From NCBI GenBank assembly GCA_964016985.1, contig OZ024831.1:81384263-81448262 (forward strand): a stretch of DNA of 64,000 nucleotides. The letters run 5' to 3'. Below the pieces are notes generated by a model. It made no database searches and had not been told where the DNA came from. It saw nothing but the letters and a program-made list of their open reading frames with translations. Both the position numbers and the translations under genes were made by a program. Origin of the DNA: Anodontia alba (Eukaryota; Mollusca; Bivalvia; Lucinida; Lucinidae). Positions 34,245 to 45,971 of the stretch are shown piece by piece (position 1 is the first letter of the stretch; the number at the start of each line of letters is the position of its first letter).

Positions 34245-34618
34245 AGATAAGAGCAATATCCAGGGAGTGTCACAATCACAAGCCGCAGCAATTCCCAGGC
34301 ACCAAAAGGAAGAAAAACTGACAAAACCAAACAAACGTAAATCGAACAAACATACGAAAAGCGCTAAGATTACGCTTTTCCCCAAGCGACGTAATCGCAA
34401 TGCTAAAAGGACTAAACACAAGAAGAAAATAACACAATGCAAGAGGTAAAACAAATCGCCTCGTAGAATAAGCCTCAAAGCATCAAAGAGTAAGACTAGC
34501 ACCAGGACCACCGCCTTAGAACGGACAGTAGAATTAACCACCGGGGAGTTTAAAGCACTTTTACAGCCAGCCAGCTGCACCCTGGGTCCCGATGCGTATC
34601 TTAATACAGAAATAAACA
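34245..34618 (-). mobile_element. Naiad 3'-UTR fragment (minus)
   Basis: Matches Naiad-A 3' UTR from the terminus (GATAAGAGCAATATCCAGGG) to CTTAATACAGAAAT. 5'-truncated before the SECIS-like hairpin. It is absent from the other two N-exon blocks, so it is a later insertion. An A-run flanks the 3' terminus. Confidence 0.8.
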
Positions 34619-35829
34619 TAACAGTACTAAGTCAATCTCCATGACTTTAAGATCGTTGGCAAGGGCGCGGGGTTTTGCTGAAATTTAGATTGGACCTATA
34701 TTTAGCATCATATCAACAAGCATGTAGTCTTAAAAATATGCTCTGTTAAAAACTTTAAGGCAAGGCTTTGACTATGAGGACCGAGATGGCCTGTATTCTT
34801 CACATGAGTACCAGAAAATATCTAGCTATGATTAGGAAAAAGCTGTGAAGAAATGCAAGACATATATTTACATGACTGATGTTAACGTCTTTCAACACCC
34901 AAAGTATTCAAAATTTATTGTTGAGGAAGTGGAAGTCCTCTGGATAAAATCCTGAAAGGCTTAATGTTCTGTACACATTTAAGACTTCTTTGAATCCAGA
35001 AACTTGTGCATTTCATATTATTATAGCCTTACTTATACAAAAATTAACGTATTGTCCATTTGGTATAAAATTAACACAAAGAAGGAACACAGATGTACAA
35101 ATCTAAAGTAGTTGCTTACATATCAAACAACGAAGTTATGACAGTCATCGTATTCAGTCTGACAAGTTTGCAGCGAATATTAAAGAGAACCAGAGCAAAT
35201 TTCCTGGTTTACGTAAATTGTCAATGCACTACGTATGAACTTTCAAACATAAACGTTCTGCCTTACTGCTATCACAAAGCATGAAGTATAATACTGAGAG
35301 TCTGTATATAAAATATCCGGTATCTTTTTGGTCAATAGAATGTCTAGTTTGGTTTAAAACAAAACGAAACAAAACAAAACAACAATAAATATATATATAA
35401 TAAAAAATAAAGCACTTAAATGAGAATTATTCCGCGCCTTTAGTTTGTCTGCGTATGGGTTTTCATGCTTTATAACTCATTGCCGCATAAAGTAATAAAA
35501 GACAAACATTTTTTTAATTGCAAAAAACACTTATAGGAAAAAATTCTGGTTACCTTTTAGGTAATTGTGCACATGCTTGTTTGCTTCTGAGATTCATAAT
35601 TATTGTATTTGTGAATTTGACGGAAATGTTGTAGAGCTATTTCATTTTGTCTTGATACTGTCTTTATTTGTTCTGTACTAAATTATACCAACAATTAGTG
35701 GATATAACGATTGGCACAAAATGTGTTTCTGCCCCTCTCTGCAGATATATTTCTATTGTGCTACAAGAAATAATATATTTCATTTTGTTCATTTCTCACA
35801 GATCGACATTGCTGACGCATACAATTTAA

Positions 35830-36060
35830 AGCTAAAGATGTTAGGAAGCATCACAACATTGTCCATCCCTACCATGTGGCTGTCTCAAGACCTACATCTG
35901 ATGTTTTTGCCACAGCCAAGCCATAAACATATTTACTAAGCCCCGGAAATTTCTTTTCGTACTTTTCTAACTCTCTGATCAGGCTAATAGGCATGGTGGG
36001 CGATGCGTGCATATCAAGTAATGCCTTTTTCCATGGATGCCTGATTGCATCTCATTTATT
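35830..36060 (+). mobile_element. Naiad-B-type 3'-end remnant (copy b)
   Basis: Encodes HNIVHPYHVAVSRPTSDVFA and a stop, matching the RT C-terminus encoded on the minus strand near 46400 (DLVNPYNVAVSRIVSDVFAS). The shared 3' UTR text GGCATGGTGGGCGA..CAAGTAATGC follows. Confidence 0.7.
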
Positions 36061-36341
36061 TTTGGGTCCATGTCAGTCTGTCTGAAAATTCCGAGTTTTT
36101 GCTTTCGTGTCTATCGACTTCATGATTTTCCAAAATACGATTTTGGTATATTGACATGAGAATCATTTTAATATTACAAATTTTCCGTCAGATGAAGCTG
36201 TCCCTTGTGTTTTATTCTGTAGTGTACATATTTTTTAGTTGAGTCGTGTGGCTACGGCATCCAGTGACGTCAGTGACTTTATTGATCGATATAAGATTTT
36301 AAGTGCTAAACTTCCCTCTTTAATCTCATTATGGTAAAAGC

Positions 36342-36990
36342 AAGGTAAGAGAAAAGTCCACAGAGTGCCACAATCACAAACCGCAGCTCTTCCCAGACAC
36401 AAAGAGGAGGAGGAAACAGACAAAACCAAACAAGAGCAAATCGAACAAACGTACGAAAAGTACTAAGATTAGCTCTCTCTTCCCAAAGCGAGGTAATCGC
36501 AATGCTAAGACTGAAAAAGAACAAAATAACACCAGGTAAGACTTAAAACAAATCGCCTCGTAGAATAAGCTACAAAGTAACAAAGAGTAAGACTAACACC
36601 GGGACCACCGCTTAGAACGGTCAGTACCGGGGGGTGGGCGGGGCGGCGGTTTAAAGCATATTTACAGCTAGCCAACTTCACCCTTGATTCCGATGCTGCT
36701 CTTAATACAGAAATACTTAAAAAAATCGGTTCACATACAGGCTCCCAACTCTGTCAATGCATCAAAGCGAAAACATAAAAATCAAATTAATCACTATAAT
36801 AAACAAAGACGAGTTCTTATGGCTACTTCTACGGTATGCCAGAGTAAATGAAATCCAATAGTTGAACCACGGCGGGCCAAGCCAAAGACATATCATCAAG
36901 CCCCGACCCACCGATTAAAATTTTACGAAGAGGGCGTCACTGAGTCTGAGGCCCGAATCGCCATCGTGCAATTGAAGAGTAAAGTCGATC
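36342..36990 (-). mobile_element. Naiad 3'-end fragment (minus) with SECIS-like hairpin
   Basis: Collinear with Naiad-A 39190-39840. The hairpin region is 36895-36940 on the minus strand, with GTGAC instead of ATGAC and TGAT on the 3' side. GCCC pairs with GGGGC. 5'-truncated near the ORF end. Confidence 0.8.
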
Positions 36991-38160
36991 AGAATAAATG
37001 ATAGCTCCCTCCTCAATCTGTTTCATTTGGTTGGCGCTTGACTATCAATGTCTGTAGCCGGGTCCATCTATTTGATATTAATGGTTATCTTGTGTTTTGG
37101 CTTCGGAGCACCATTTAATCCTTTGCTGTGATTCATCAAAGTGTTTGTGAGTCACTCTCCCGCACCCCGACACTCATGTACTTTTTACTTGTCCTGCCAA
37201 GGTTGATAATCTGTTGCAGTTCATCTTTATATCAATTGTGTATAATTCCTTTATATAGGGATCTATATATATTGTTGTTTTTGTGATGAAAATAAATCCA
37301 CTTTCTTGATATTTCACCAAATAAGCTCCTTAAGGGTGTACTAAAGTCAGATGTCTATTCTTTTAAAAATCTATCTTTTTTTTGCTAATATGTTTTATTT
37401 AAAAGTAGGGTCTGTGGCCAATAAGAAAATGATTAAAAAACATGGTTGGCATTGCAAAATTTTACGTGAGCGCTCCAAAAGGAGGGGTGGTCACATGAGC
37501 AAATTATGACTATTTTATTACATAAACAAATGAGGTTTTCCTTTATTAAGCCTCAAATGAAAAAGAAGTTGGTTATCTTTTGGATGTGGAAGCTTACATC
37601 ACATCGTTGATTATATTTCAATTTGGAAAACTGAAATCAGTAACTGTTTGGTCAAATTTGATCATTTGGCGCTTACCTGGGTCCATATAGCTTAGCAGAC
37701 AGATACAAAAATAATTCAGAACATAATAATTTGGACAAAATGTATTTCTAAAATCTATCTTTTATCTTGTACTCCTTCTATCCTATACTGATAGAACTTA
37801 ATACGTTTATTTTATCAAAAACTGAAAAGAAATAAAAAAAAAGTAGTTGTTCAAAACTTTAAGTTATTTATGTTTTGGAATTACCTCTCTTGACCAAAAA
37901 AGCCCAAACACATTTTAAGCCTGCATGGCCCTATAGCCTTTATGTACTATCTGTTTTATCCAGCTGAACCAAGTATCAGAAAAACTAAAAAAATAGTTTC
38001 AGTCTTGAATCCGTCATATTGTATTATATATACAGGGGTTATGGCCACTGAACTGGTGAAAAATTACTGATGTTATCATAATGTGCACACGAAAGTCATT
38101 ATTTAATATCTAATGTGTACCCAATCGGTATATAAATAGAAAAGAGGCAATGATAAGGAA
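36991..38160. other. No recognisable gene
   Basis: AT-rich non-coding sequence with homopolymer runs and no long open frame or known repeat that I can identify. Confidence 0.5.
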
Positions 38161-39160
38161 TCGATTGAGTTACCGAACACCTTCCGTTCCAAGACACCAA
38201 AGGGAGAAAAGGACGCACTTAAAGTAACGGCACACAATCAAAACACTAAAACCCTAGAAATTGAAAGCCAAAAGAACAGTTTCTTTCCAAAAATGGCTAA
38301 ACGGCTATCCAAGATTTTATTTTATTTATTTTTTATTTTTTTATTTATTTATTTTTTTTTTCTGATTTGGGTTTTACGGCCCTTTCAAGAATATTTCACT
38401 TATATCGAGCCGATCGTTCATCAAAGGCTGGGCGAAAACCGGAGAACCCGGGGAAAACAACCTGACCATTCGTAAGCAGAACTTGGTTTTGCCATATGTG
38501 ATCCGAGCGAGGCTCGAACCACAGCGTTGAGAAACCTAATGGATCAAGAGTCAACTCTCTTATCCACTAGGCTACGGGGGCCCGCGGCCAAGATAAAAAC
38601 TTCACCAAGACATAGGTGCAAAGACATATAATGACAGGTATAGTAAACCACAGCAGAAGCACGGCCTTGGCACGGTCAGTAAAATATAACTGGGGCGTTT
38701 AAATCGACTTTACGTGGCCGCAAGCCTCGCTCTTAGTTCTGCCATTGTATACACAATACATTTATTTAGTCCGCGTGAAGGGTTTCTAACTCATCAGTGC
38801 AATATTTCCAAGAACATAAAAATCAAACGACTACAGAGATGAAACAACGATGAGGACTCGACAGCAGCAAGAAATAACTGAAATGTTGAAGCATAAGAAA
38901 ACCAACAGTAGAACTCCGGTTGGCCCGACCAGAGCCAGAGTATTACCCACCAAACGACTAACTTAAAAGTCCTTAGGCCGGAACCGTCATAGAGTCTGAG
39001 GCCCCACCCGCCGGCTTGCAAACAAAGAGGAAAGCAAAGTTATTAACCGTGATCTAGTTAACAACCATGCACGCAGTCTGTCGTATTACATTTATGTTTT
39101 ATCCAATCTTTATATATCGAAGAATGAATTTACGAATTTGAGTGCTAAAATCATTGCAAG
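38160..39160 (-). mobile_element. Naiad subfamily 3' end (minus), split by a SINE
   Basis: Inverse of 63310-63960: GTTTGGTGG, GGCCGGAACCGTCATAGAGTCTGAGG and ATATATCGAAGAATGAATTT match it base by base with divergence. The SINE at 38316-38587 interrupts it. The hairpin near 38950-38990 has TAAT in place of the second GA. Confidence 0.72.
38316..38587 (-). mobile_element. tRNA-derived SINE with 7-bp target duplication
   Basis: CCAAGAT at 38309-38315 is repeated at 38588-38594. On the minus strand the head has an A box (TAGCCTAGTGGATAAGAG) and a B box (GGTTCGAGCC). The body contains TTTTCCCCGGGTTCTCCGGT, a motif shared by many metazoan SINE-like repeats. The 3' end is A-rich (T-rich on +). Confidence 0.82.
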
Positions 39161-39745
39161 TATATATTTTTGTGAGTTTATATACTAAAAAAGGTAAGAG
39201 AAAAGTCCAGGGAGTGCCACAATCACAAACCGCAGCCCTTCCCAGACCCCAAGAGGAAGAGGAAACCGACAAATCTAAACAAGCACAAACCGAACAAACG
39301 TACGAAAAGCACTAAGATTAGCTCTCTCTTCCCCCAAGCGAGGTAATCGCAATACTAAAAGGACTGAAAACACAAGAAAAAATGACACACGGAAAGACAT
39401 ACAACAAATCGCCTCGTAGAATAAACCACAAAGCAACAAAGAGTAAGACTAACACCGGGACCACCGCCTTAGAACGGTCGGTAGAGCAAACCACCGCGGG
39501 GTTTAAAGCACTTTTACAGCTAGCTAACTTCACCCTGGGACCCGATGCTACTCTTAATACAGAAATACATAAAAATTCGGTTCGCATAAAGGCTCCCAAC
39601 TCAGTCAATGCATCAAAGCGAAAACATGAAAATCAAATTAATCACTATAATAAACAAAGACGAGTACTCATGGCTAATTCTACTGTATGCCAGAGTAAAT
39701 GAAAATCAATAGCTGAACCACGGCGGGCCAAGCCAAAGACATATC

Positions 39746-39791
39746 GTTAAGCCTCAACCCACTGGTTAAAGTTTTACGAAGAGGCCGTCAT
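39746..39791 (-). promoter_or_regulatory. SECIS-like hairpin at the 3' end of Naiad-A
   Basis: On the minus strand ATGAC (39791-39787), AAAA (39775-39772) and TAAC (39749-39746; TGAC or TGAT in sister copies). GGCCTC pairs with GAGGC(T). 12 bases lie between ATGA and the loop adenines. In eukaryotes such elements direct selenocysteine insertion at UGA. The second GA is mutated in this copy. Confidence 0.5.
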
Positions 39792-41435
39792 TGAGTCTGA
39801 GGCCCGAACCGCCATCGTGCAATTAAAGAGTGAAGCATAGCCATCAACAATGATTGGGTTGACAACTAGGCATGCAGTCTGCCGCATAATATCCAGGCTA
39901 TAGCCAATTCTTTTATAACGGTTACTAAGTTTTCTGAATTGCTCCGAAAAGTTAGATTTACCTACAATTTTTTCTAAATCTGTACACTAGGTCACCGTAA
40001 AATTCGGGTTCCGATATACCTTGTTTAGGAAGTGTTTTCAGACTGACGCTATATTTTTCTAACAAGGCACTGTGTCTGCGATAAAATTTCGAAAACGACT
40101 TACGAAGTTTAAAATAACGATAACCCTGCCTAAGAAGTTTGGCAGTAAGGGCTTTATTACGGTAGCTAAAGTCATTAAGATTTGAAGAAGCTCTGGCGAA
40201 TCTTATAAGTTGAGATATGTATACCCCATATGAGGTACGCCGGGGGACATCGCCATCCAGAAAAGGGAAATTGACTATATCAAAATCAAAATCGTTCCGT
40301 TTTTCATAAATTTTGGTGGAAACTGTACCATTAGATACACATAGATTCAAATCCAGAAAAGGTGCCTCGGTATCGGAAGGATTTGCTCTAATTAATTGGA
40401 GTTCTGTAGGGTATATCCGGTCCACCATTTGGTCAAAGTAAATATTGTCAATATTTAATAAATCGTCAAGGTATCTTAAAGTTGAATTAAAAGCCTCAAT
40501 AACGTCAGCCTGATTTCTCGTGAGAGAAATTTCATGAAATCTCTCTCATAACAAAAAAGAAACAAATCTGCAACAAGAGGAGCACAATTAGTTCCCATCG
40601 GAATACCAATAGTTTGTCTATAAAGTTTAGCTCAAAATCTAATAAAAATATTATCCAAAAGATAAACAAGGGCATCACAGACTTTTTGACACGACCATAA
40701 ATTGTGATTATTATATACATCAGAAGTGAAAAAAGCACATTTTTCATTGCAAGCCAAATATTGGGTATTCTCCCGAATAAACGTTCGGTTAATTAAATCA
40801 ATAAGTTTATCTTTTATAAGATGATGAGGTAACGTAGTATACAGTGTAGAAAAATCATATGTAGACAATTTAGAAGCCTGAAAGTTTTTAGATTTAAATT
40901 TATTGAGAACATCATTAGAATTTTTAATTGACCAAAAATAGTTAATTTTGTCCCTTTCGTAAACAGTATCATAGTATCTAATCCAATGTTTTTTAACAGC
41001 AGTAAGGCATGAAGTTAGCAGTTTGGACAAAACAGAAGTCGTACAAGAACTAGAAGTAGCAATGAAACGTGCTTTATAAGGTCGTTTATTAAGTTTCGGT
41101 AACCAATATAACGTAGGAAGTCTGTCTTGCTTTTCTTTAATACTCATTGCAAACTTAGCAGTAATATCGATAGAATGGGTATTGACAATAGATCTCTCGT
41201 CAGTAGAAATCCGTTTATATGTTTTGGTACTACCAAGTTCTTGTTTTAGAGTATTGATATAATAAAGTCGTCACACAACAACAACATTATTAGCAGCTTT
41301 ATCAGCTGGAGCCAAAACATACTTCCTATGAAATTCTTGGATACCTTGTTTCAAATATCGAAAAGATAATTTAGGCTTAGGAGGGACAAGATCAAGGTCA
41401 AGATCAAGATCAAGCCATTGAAGACACAACTCATT
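39792..41435 (-). pseudogene. RT domain and C-terminus of Naiad-A
   Basis: 41147-40632 carries LPTLYWLPKLNKRPYKARFI, STYDFSTLYTTLPHHLI (motif A Asp) and LDNIFIRF. TGA at 40632-40634 follows, then TIGIPMGTNCAPLVADLFLF. After a frameshift comes RYLDDLL with the catalytic Asp pair, then 40428-39958. TGA at 41271-41273 falls where Naiad-B has Cys in FVCKTHYIN. The C-terminus (IGYSLDIMRQTACLVVNP) is reached after a frameshift near 39962. Confidence 0.78.
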
Positions 41436-42175
41436 TCCTTTTGAAATGTAATCGTTTTAGCAATCAAAGACAAGAAATGTTGGACACAGTGACTCATATT
41501 CATACACCGACCCTTAATGTTCTCCTTTATGGAAGCCAAGAATTGAATGAAATGCAGAATCAACAAATATTTACAGCAGTACAGAATTTTATCTTAAAAT
41601 CTAAACGTTTTGAAATTAGATAAGCAATTAAAATAAACTAAAATAATTCTGTAATTATATAAAACAGCCCATGCTTTAACATAGCAAAATAAGATTTTTC
41701 AAGTTAGTCGACCGAAGGTCCGTTATATACTTATCCTGACGGCTAAATTTTGTTTTTGTCTTAGAGTTATTACGGTTGTTGTGTTATAGTGTTTTTTTAT
41801 GAAAATATATCAAGACTCCATTCCCCGTGGAGCTGCAGCATCTCATTTAATCACGAACATGCATATATTTTAGATAGTAGATTATCAGGTTATCAATGGT
41901 AAATAAAATACCTAGTTATGCAGAAATAAAGGGAATACAAATGTCCCAAGTATTCTCGTTTCTTCTGCTTATTCTGATGCATGGTTTAACATGTAAAATA
42001 GTACAATTAATTAAGCTGTAAGTTGTTCAAATCACGTATTGCTATTGTTATTGTAAGCTTTGATGATTACACATCGGGATACAGATTAATACAAGTCTTT
42101 CGACTTTCTTCTGAATCCCATTTGTATAAATTATCAATGTTTGTACTAGTTTATATTATTATATTGAAATTATAC
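41436..42175 (+). mobile_element. Non-LTR 3' fragment inserted in Naiad-A (+ strand)
   Basis: 41441-41623 encodes a + strand C-terminus (HTPTLNVLLYG, IFTAVQNFILKSKRF) that resembles the end of non-LTR ORF2 proteins in molluscs and cnidarians. About 530 bp of AT-rich 3' sequence follow. It sits between the two halves of the Naiad-A RT N-terminal region. Borders are estimates. Confidence 0.45.
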
Positions 42176-43002
42176 AAATAAAATATGTTTAAACCAAGAT
42201 CAAGGTTATTAGAGTAAAATAACACACGTTCATCAATGATCTTAAAAATCTTTAATTTCCAATTATTTAAAGCATTAGACTCAACATGCTCTCGTTTACA
42301 CCAACGCATACAATAATCATTTAAAGCACTGGCAATTGTTTCCCGACATTTATTGAAATCAATGTGGGCTGGGAATCTATATTTAGGTCCTTTTGAAATA
42401 ACTGAACGGATTCGTGAATCAGTTATAATCTTCAAGTTACCAGTGACAATATGACCCGCTGGTTGATTACAAAATTTAGAATCTTTACAATCTCAAGAAT
42501 CAAGGGAACTAGTTTCAATATCAAGATCAGAAACTAATTCATTGAAATTAAGTATAGTATTACGGATAGGTTTGTTATATTTATAACAAATAATAGGAGA
42601 TTCCGTGTTTTCGAAATATGAAGGTATAGCTGATATAACATTATTATCTCGAAACATGCTAAGTAAATCTATGAATTCAATACCTTTATTAATGAATGGA
42701 ATTTTGATGAAGTGTCTAATGTGGTTAACTTCAGAATCAATGTAAGGACGAAGAGCATGTTGAGTATAACATCTAGTAAGGAGAGCTGCTTCAAACAAAT
42801 TATGTTTTCTATCATAAAATTTATTCGCCTCATCATCTAACTTACGTAATGAAGAAACAGACAGTGAAGCTAGTTTAGAAAGCATTTGATGACGTCCAGA
42901 ATTTAAGAGAATATTTAAATCAAAAAGAGACAGTTTTATGTTTTCGTTTAAAATTGCCATTTTTGCGCTTACCATGGGATCGTTTATTACGTTTTTTAAT
43001 AT
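42176..43002 (-). pseudogene. Naiad-A linker and CxC region with in-frame TGA
   Basis: 42975-42496 is open. TGA 42493-42495 is followed without any frame change by DCKDSKFCNQPAGHIVTG, collinear with CSCKASEFCYNPAGHVITG in Naiad-B. The TGA therefore takes the place of the first Cys of the CxC motif that marks this clade. The frame continues to the insertion at 42175. Confidence 0.75.
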
Positions 43003-43476
43003 CTAAAAGGGAAAAAGCATCGAAATCCGGCATTTTAGAAATATTTCCTTCATGGTAAATATTATCATTAAATCCAAGTGGAAAAGGGGTTTGTAAACGT
43101 TTAATCCATTTGAGTTAAAGTTATGTCTTAAAATATTTTTGAATCTTTCGGTAGAATTGGACTTGTGTATAATTTTTTCAACAGGTTGAACCAAAACTTT
43201 ACTAGATGATCATAAATGACCAGTACTCCGGAAATGTTGATAAAGAAACGTATCCATTTTCTTTGCTTTTTTGATTTTAAGCAAATGTTCCTTAAACCTT
43301 GTTTTAAGGGCCCGTTTGGTCTGTCCAACATACTGCATTCCTCAGCCTCCTTCGCTGCAAGTGAGAACATATATAACATCCTCTTATTTTCAGTCTAAAT
43401 CAGAGTTGTTTACAACTGAAAATTGTCTATGATTAACTGAGGAAATTATAGTTGACCGACAAATTAAATGATTGCA
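43003..43476 (-). pseudogene. GIY-YIG endonuclease of Naiad-A with in-frame TGAs
   Basis: Reads CNHLIC, then DVIYVLTCS and QYVGQTKRALKTRFKEHL, the GIY-YIG core with flanking Cys/His ligands. In-frame TGA codons at 43390-43392 and 43342-43344 align with cysteines of Naiad-B (LSCKSS and the Cys of CSLCG). A third TGA at 43210-43212 follows GHL and aligns with Ile. TAA at 43384-43386 and a frameshift near 43110 are true damage. Confidence 0.72.
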
Positions 43477-45251
43477 ATACATCATCTATATATCTGTAGG
43501 TGAAATTGAATTGTTGTGCGTGGTGTTTCTTGCCTGCTTGGACGAGACTGTACAAACTCCGCCTCATACGAGTATAAAAACAAGTCGGCAAGTAACGGTG
43601 CACAGTTAGTACCCATCGGTATGCCGATTGTTTGCTGAAATATCTGACCGCCGAACTCCACAAAAATATTGTCGATTAGATATTCCAGCATCTTTATGAC
43701 ATCTGCATCTGAGTATTTTTGTGGCGCATCAGAGTGATCCCGAACGAAGTATGTGTCTTTGTAGCCAATGACAACATACTGAAATCGACGGTTACCAATC
43801 TTGTGGAAGAAACACTGGTTGATAATTGCCTTTAATTTAGATTTCAATTTATCATGAGGAATAGTAGTGTAAAGAGTAGAGAAATCGAAAGATTTTATAC
43901 TGTTGACGGAATGAAGAGATTGTGCCTTTAGGTTTTCTAAGAGCTCTTTGGAGTTTTTCAGGATCCACATCTGATTAACACCACTTCTGGCATATGCAGT
44001 GTCACAATACTTCTGAAGGCCTTCTTTAACTGCGGTTAGTATTCGTGTTAGAATCTGAGAAAGAGGCTTGGTTGAGCACTTAGCTGAACCCGCAATATAT
44101 CTCTGCTTGTACGGATTCATATGAAGTTTAGGAATCCAGTACAGTTTGGGAAGGTCAGTATCTTCCTCTGGGAGGGAAATTCCAAATGTCAGCATCACCG
44201 AATGGTGGTTTTGTAGCATTTCTTCCTTGGACATAGCCGTAAGATTATATGTAGGGTTTCCGGTCATGGTACTCATACCAAGCTCTTCCATTAAGCAGTT
44301 TATATAGTGTGTTTTGCAAACAAACACAATGTTGTTAGATGCCTTGTCGACTGGAACAACGACAAACTTCTCATGGATTTCAGCTAACTCAGCAGCAACA
44401 TCTTGATCATCAAACACCGATTCATGTCGGCGAGACATGGTTCTGCTGAGTACTGAGGCACGTCTGTTTACCAAGGACATTACCGATTTAACCCATTCAG
44501 ACAGGGTGTCAACCACCACGTCCTCTTTCTTGGCCCAGCGTCGTGCATACTCTTCAACAGAATCCAATATTAATTTGGAATTTTGTTTCCAAGTAAAAGA
44601 CCTGGGTTCCTTATATTTAGGGCCTTTGGAAAGAATGTTCCTGAGTTTGCTAATCCTGACTATATTGAGGTCACCTGTTATGACGTGACCGGCTGGATTA
44701 TAGCAGAACTCCGATGCTTTACAGGAACACGCTGAGGGGTTTCGAGTAATGTTCTCAGTATTTAGCCCTTGCAGCACGTTTTTGTAATTGAAAATTTTAG
44801 GTGCAATGGGAGACGAATAACTGTAGGAGATGATAGGTAGGATCTGGTTTTTGAAGTAGGCTGGTATGGTTGAGGTCACTTTCTTATGGTTCAGGATATT
44901 GCTAATGTTAACAGCGTCAAGACCCTTGTTTCTGAAGTCCAGTTTCAGAAAATCACGTGTGGGAGTCTCTTCTGGAGAAACTGTTTGAACAGGCTTGTAC
45001 AACCTAAACTTAGCAATATCCAAAATGATAGCAACCAGCTTATATTCAGGAGAATTTTGAACATATGTTTTTGTATCCACCACTTCCTTCTGCAAAGAGC
45101 GAAGTTTAGTTACCGGCAGCTGATACAGCTTGGTACGAATATGATGAAGTCCTAATGGCTGCTGTACATATGGAAGGAGAGTGTCAAATGCGACATCAGC
45201 ATGAAAATTAGGACGATTGTAGTGCCGATATCCATGACTTCTCTTACGTCT
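43477..45251 (-). pseudogene. Reverse transcriptase of Naiad-B
   Basis: The open stretch 45095-43482 (537 codons) continues upstream in frame to the TAA at 45252-45254. It carries the linker ACSCKASEFCYNPAGH (CxC), FVCKTHYIN, LPKLYWIPKLHMNPYKQRYI, SFDFSTLYTTIPHDKL (motif A) and QTIGIPMGTNCAPLLADLF (motif B). A frameshift near 43560 is followed by FTYRYIDDV (motif C). The rest of the RT is missing at the join with Naiad-A. Some Penelope-like RTs are related to telomerase RT. Confidence 0.85.
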
Positions 45252-45971
45252 TTAAGAGCTGCCAAAGAGCCTCATCACATTGATCGAACTGCATCTTGGG
45301 CTGGTAAGATTCCTTACAGAATCTATTTTGTCATTGCAACCATATGGTGCTGCAGTGCCTAATTCTCTGATCCAGAATTCCTCACGCTGTCTACGAAGTG
45401 ACGTGCTCAGACTGGGATTGTTAGTAGGGTGGTATATTTTTTCTAGTATCCTTACTTTGAAGGACAAAATAGAATGATCTGGTAGATTGAAATGTTGATA
45501 AAGCAATTGATTGCTCCCATGATTTATCTCATATCTATGACCAGACATTCTACTGCGTAGTTGTCCTTTCGTCTCACCAACGTATATCAATCCACAGAGC
45601 GAACACTCCACACCATAGACAACATTAGAGGACTTACAACTGAGATCATCCCAGCTCCGTGTATGGTATGTTTTATTAGTGAGTCCACTCGTAAACTGAG
45701 TTTCTTTGATCAAAATTTTACAGGTTTTACAATGTTTTGAATTGCATGATGTTATACTGCAGTGTGGCTCACTGTCATCAAATTCCAAAATGTTACGTAG
45801 TTTAACACTACAGTTTTTGATCTGTTTATAAACATCACCATCCCGGTACCATAGGAATTTGTCATCAGATTGCAAGTATGTCATTTTATGTACATCTTTC
45901 AAAAGTATTCTAGGGGCACCTGTTTGGGCTGCAGATCCCGTGCCCTTGAAACCTGCAGGAATTGTATGCAC
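45252..45971 (-). pseudogene. GIY-YIG endonuclease of Naiad-B (N-terminal)
   Basis: A 239-codon frame starting at ATG 45971. An N-terminal Cys-rich part (CSITSCNSKHCKTCKILI) precedes the core: NVVYGVECSLCGLIYVGET with Arg (LRSRMSGH) and HFNLPDHS, the CCHH-type ligands of Penelope endonucleases, and the Glu region REEFWIRELG. A single TAA (45252-45254) separates it from the RT frame in the same phase, so the element originally encoded one endonuclease-RT protein. Confidence 0.82.

Larger units (their letters stand above)
33600..36100. repeat. Segmental duplication, N-exon block copy b
   Basis: Homologous to 22255-24250 and 60500-62400. It contains the CUB exon 33802-34027, a later Naiad fragment (34245-34618) that the other two copies lack, and the old Naiad-type remnant at its right end. 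Confidence 0.75.
39187..43476 (-). mobile_element. Naiad-A: Penelope-like element with N-terminal GIY-YIG, probable selenoprotein type
   Basis: Reading from high to low coordinate: GIY-YIG endonuclease (43476-43003), linker with a CxC-type motif (42495), RT (42435-39960), ORF end, SECIS-like hairpin and 3' UTR ending CTTTTCTCTTACC. Endonuclease before RT is the permuted order of the Naiad clade. A + strand non-LTR fragment (about 41436-42175) is inserted in the RT region. Frameshifts near 43110, 42970, 40545 and 39962 and a TAA at 43384-43386 show that the copy is dead. Confidence 0.82.

Noticed and set aside
34267..34449. Lys/Arg-rich open frames in the Naiad 3' UTR copies (also 36306-36583, 39318-39702, 30832-31102)
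   Set aside because: They lie in the 3' untranslated part shared by all Naiad fragments, on both strands, and are not conserved as protein.
38500..38587. Functional tRNA gene
   Set aside because: It is the head of a SINE with a body, A-rich tail and target duplication.
40632..40634. TGA at 40632 (and at 43210) counted as selenocysteine evidence
   Set aside because: They align with Gly and Ile in Naiad-B, not with Cys, so they were left out of the core argument.
42493..42495. TGA as an ordinary nonsense mutation in Naiad-A
   Set aside because: Not fully excluded since the copy is decayed, but four TGAs at Cys-aligned positions with a SECIS-like 3' hairpin make chance nonsense the weaker reading.
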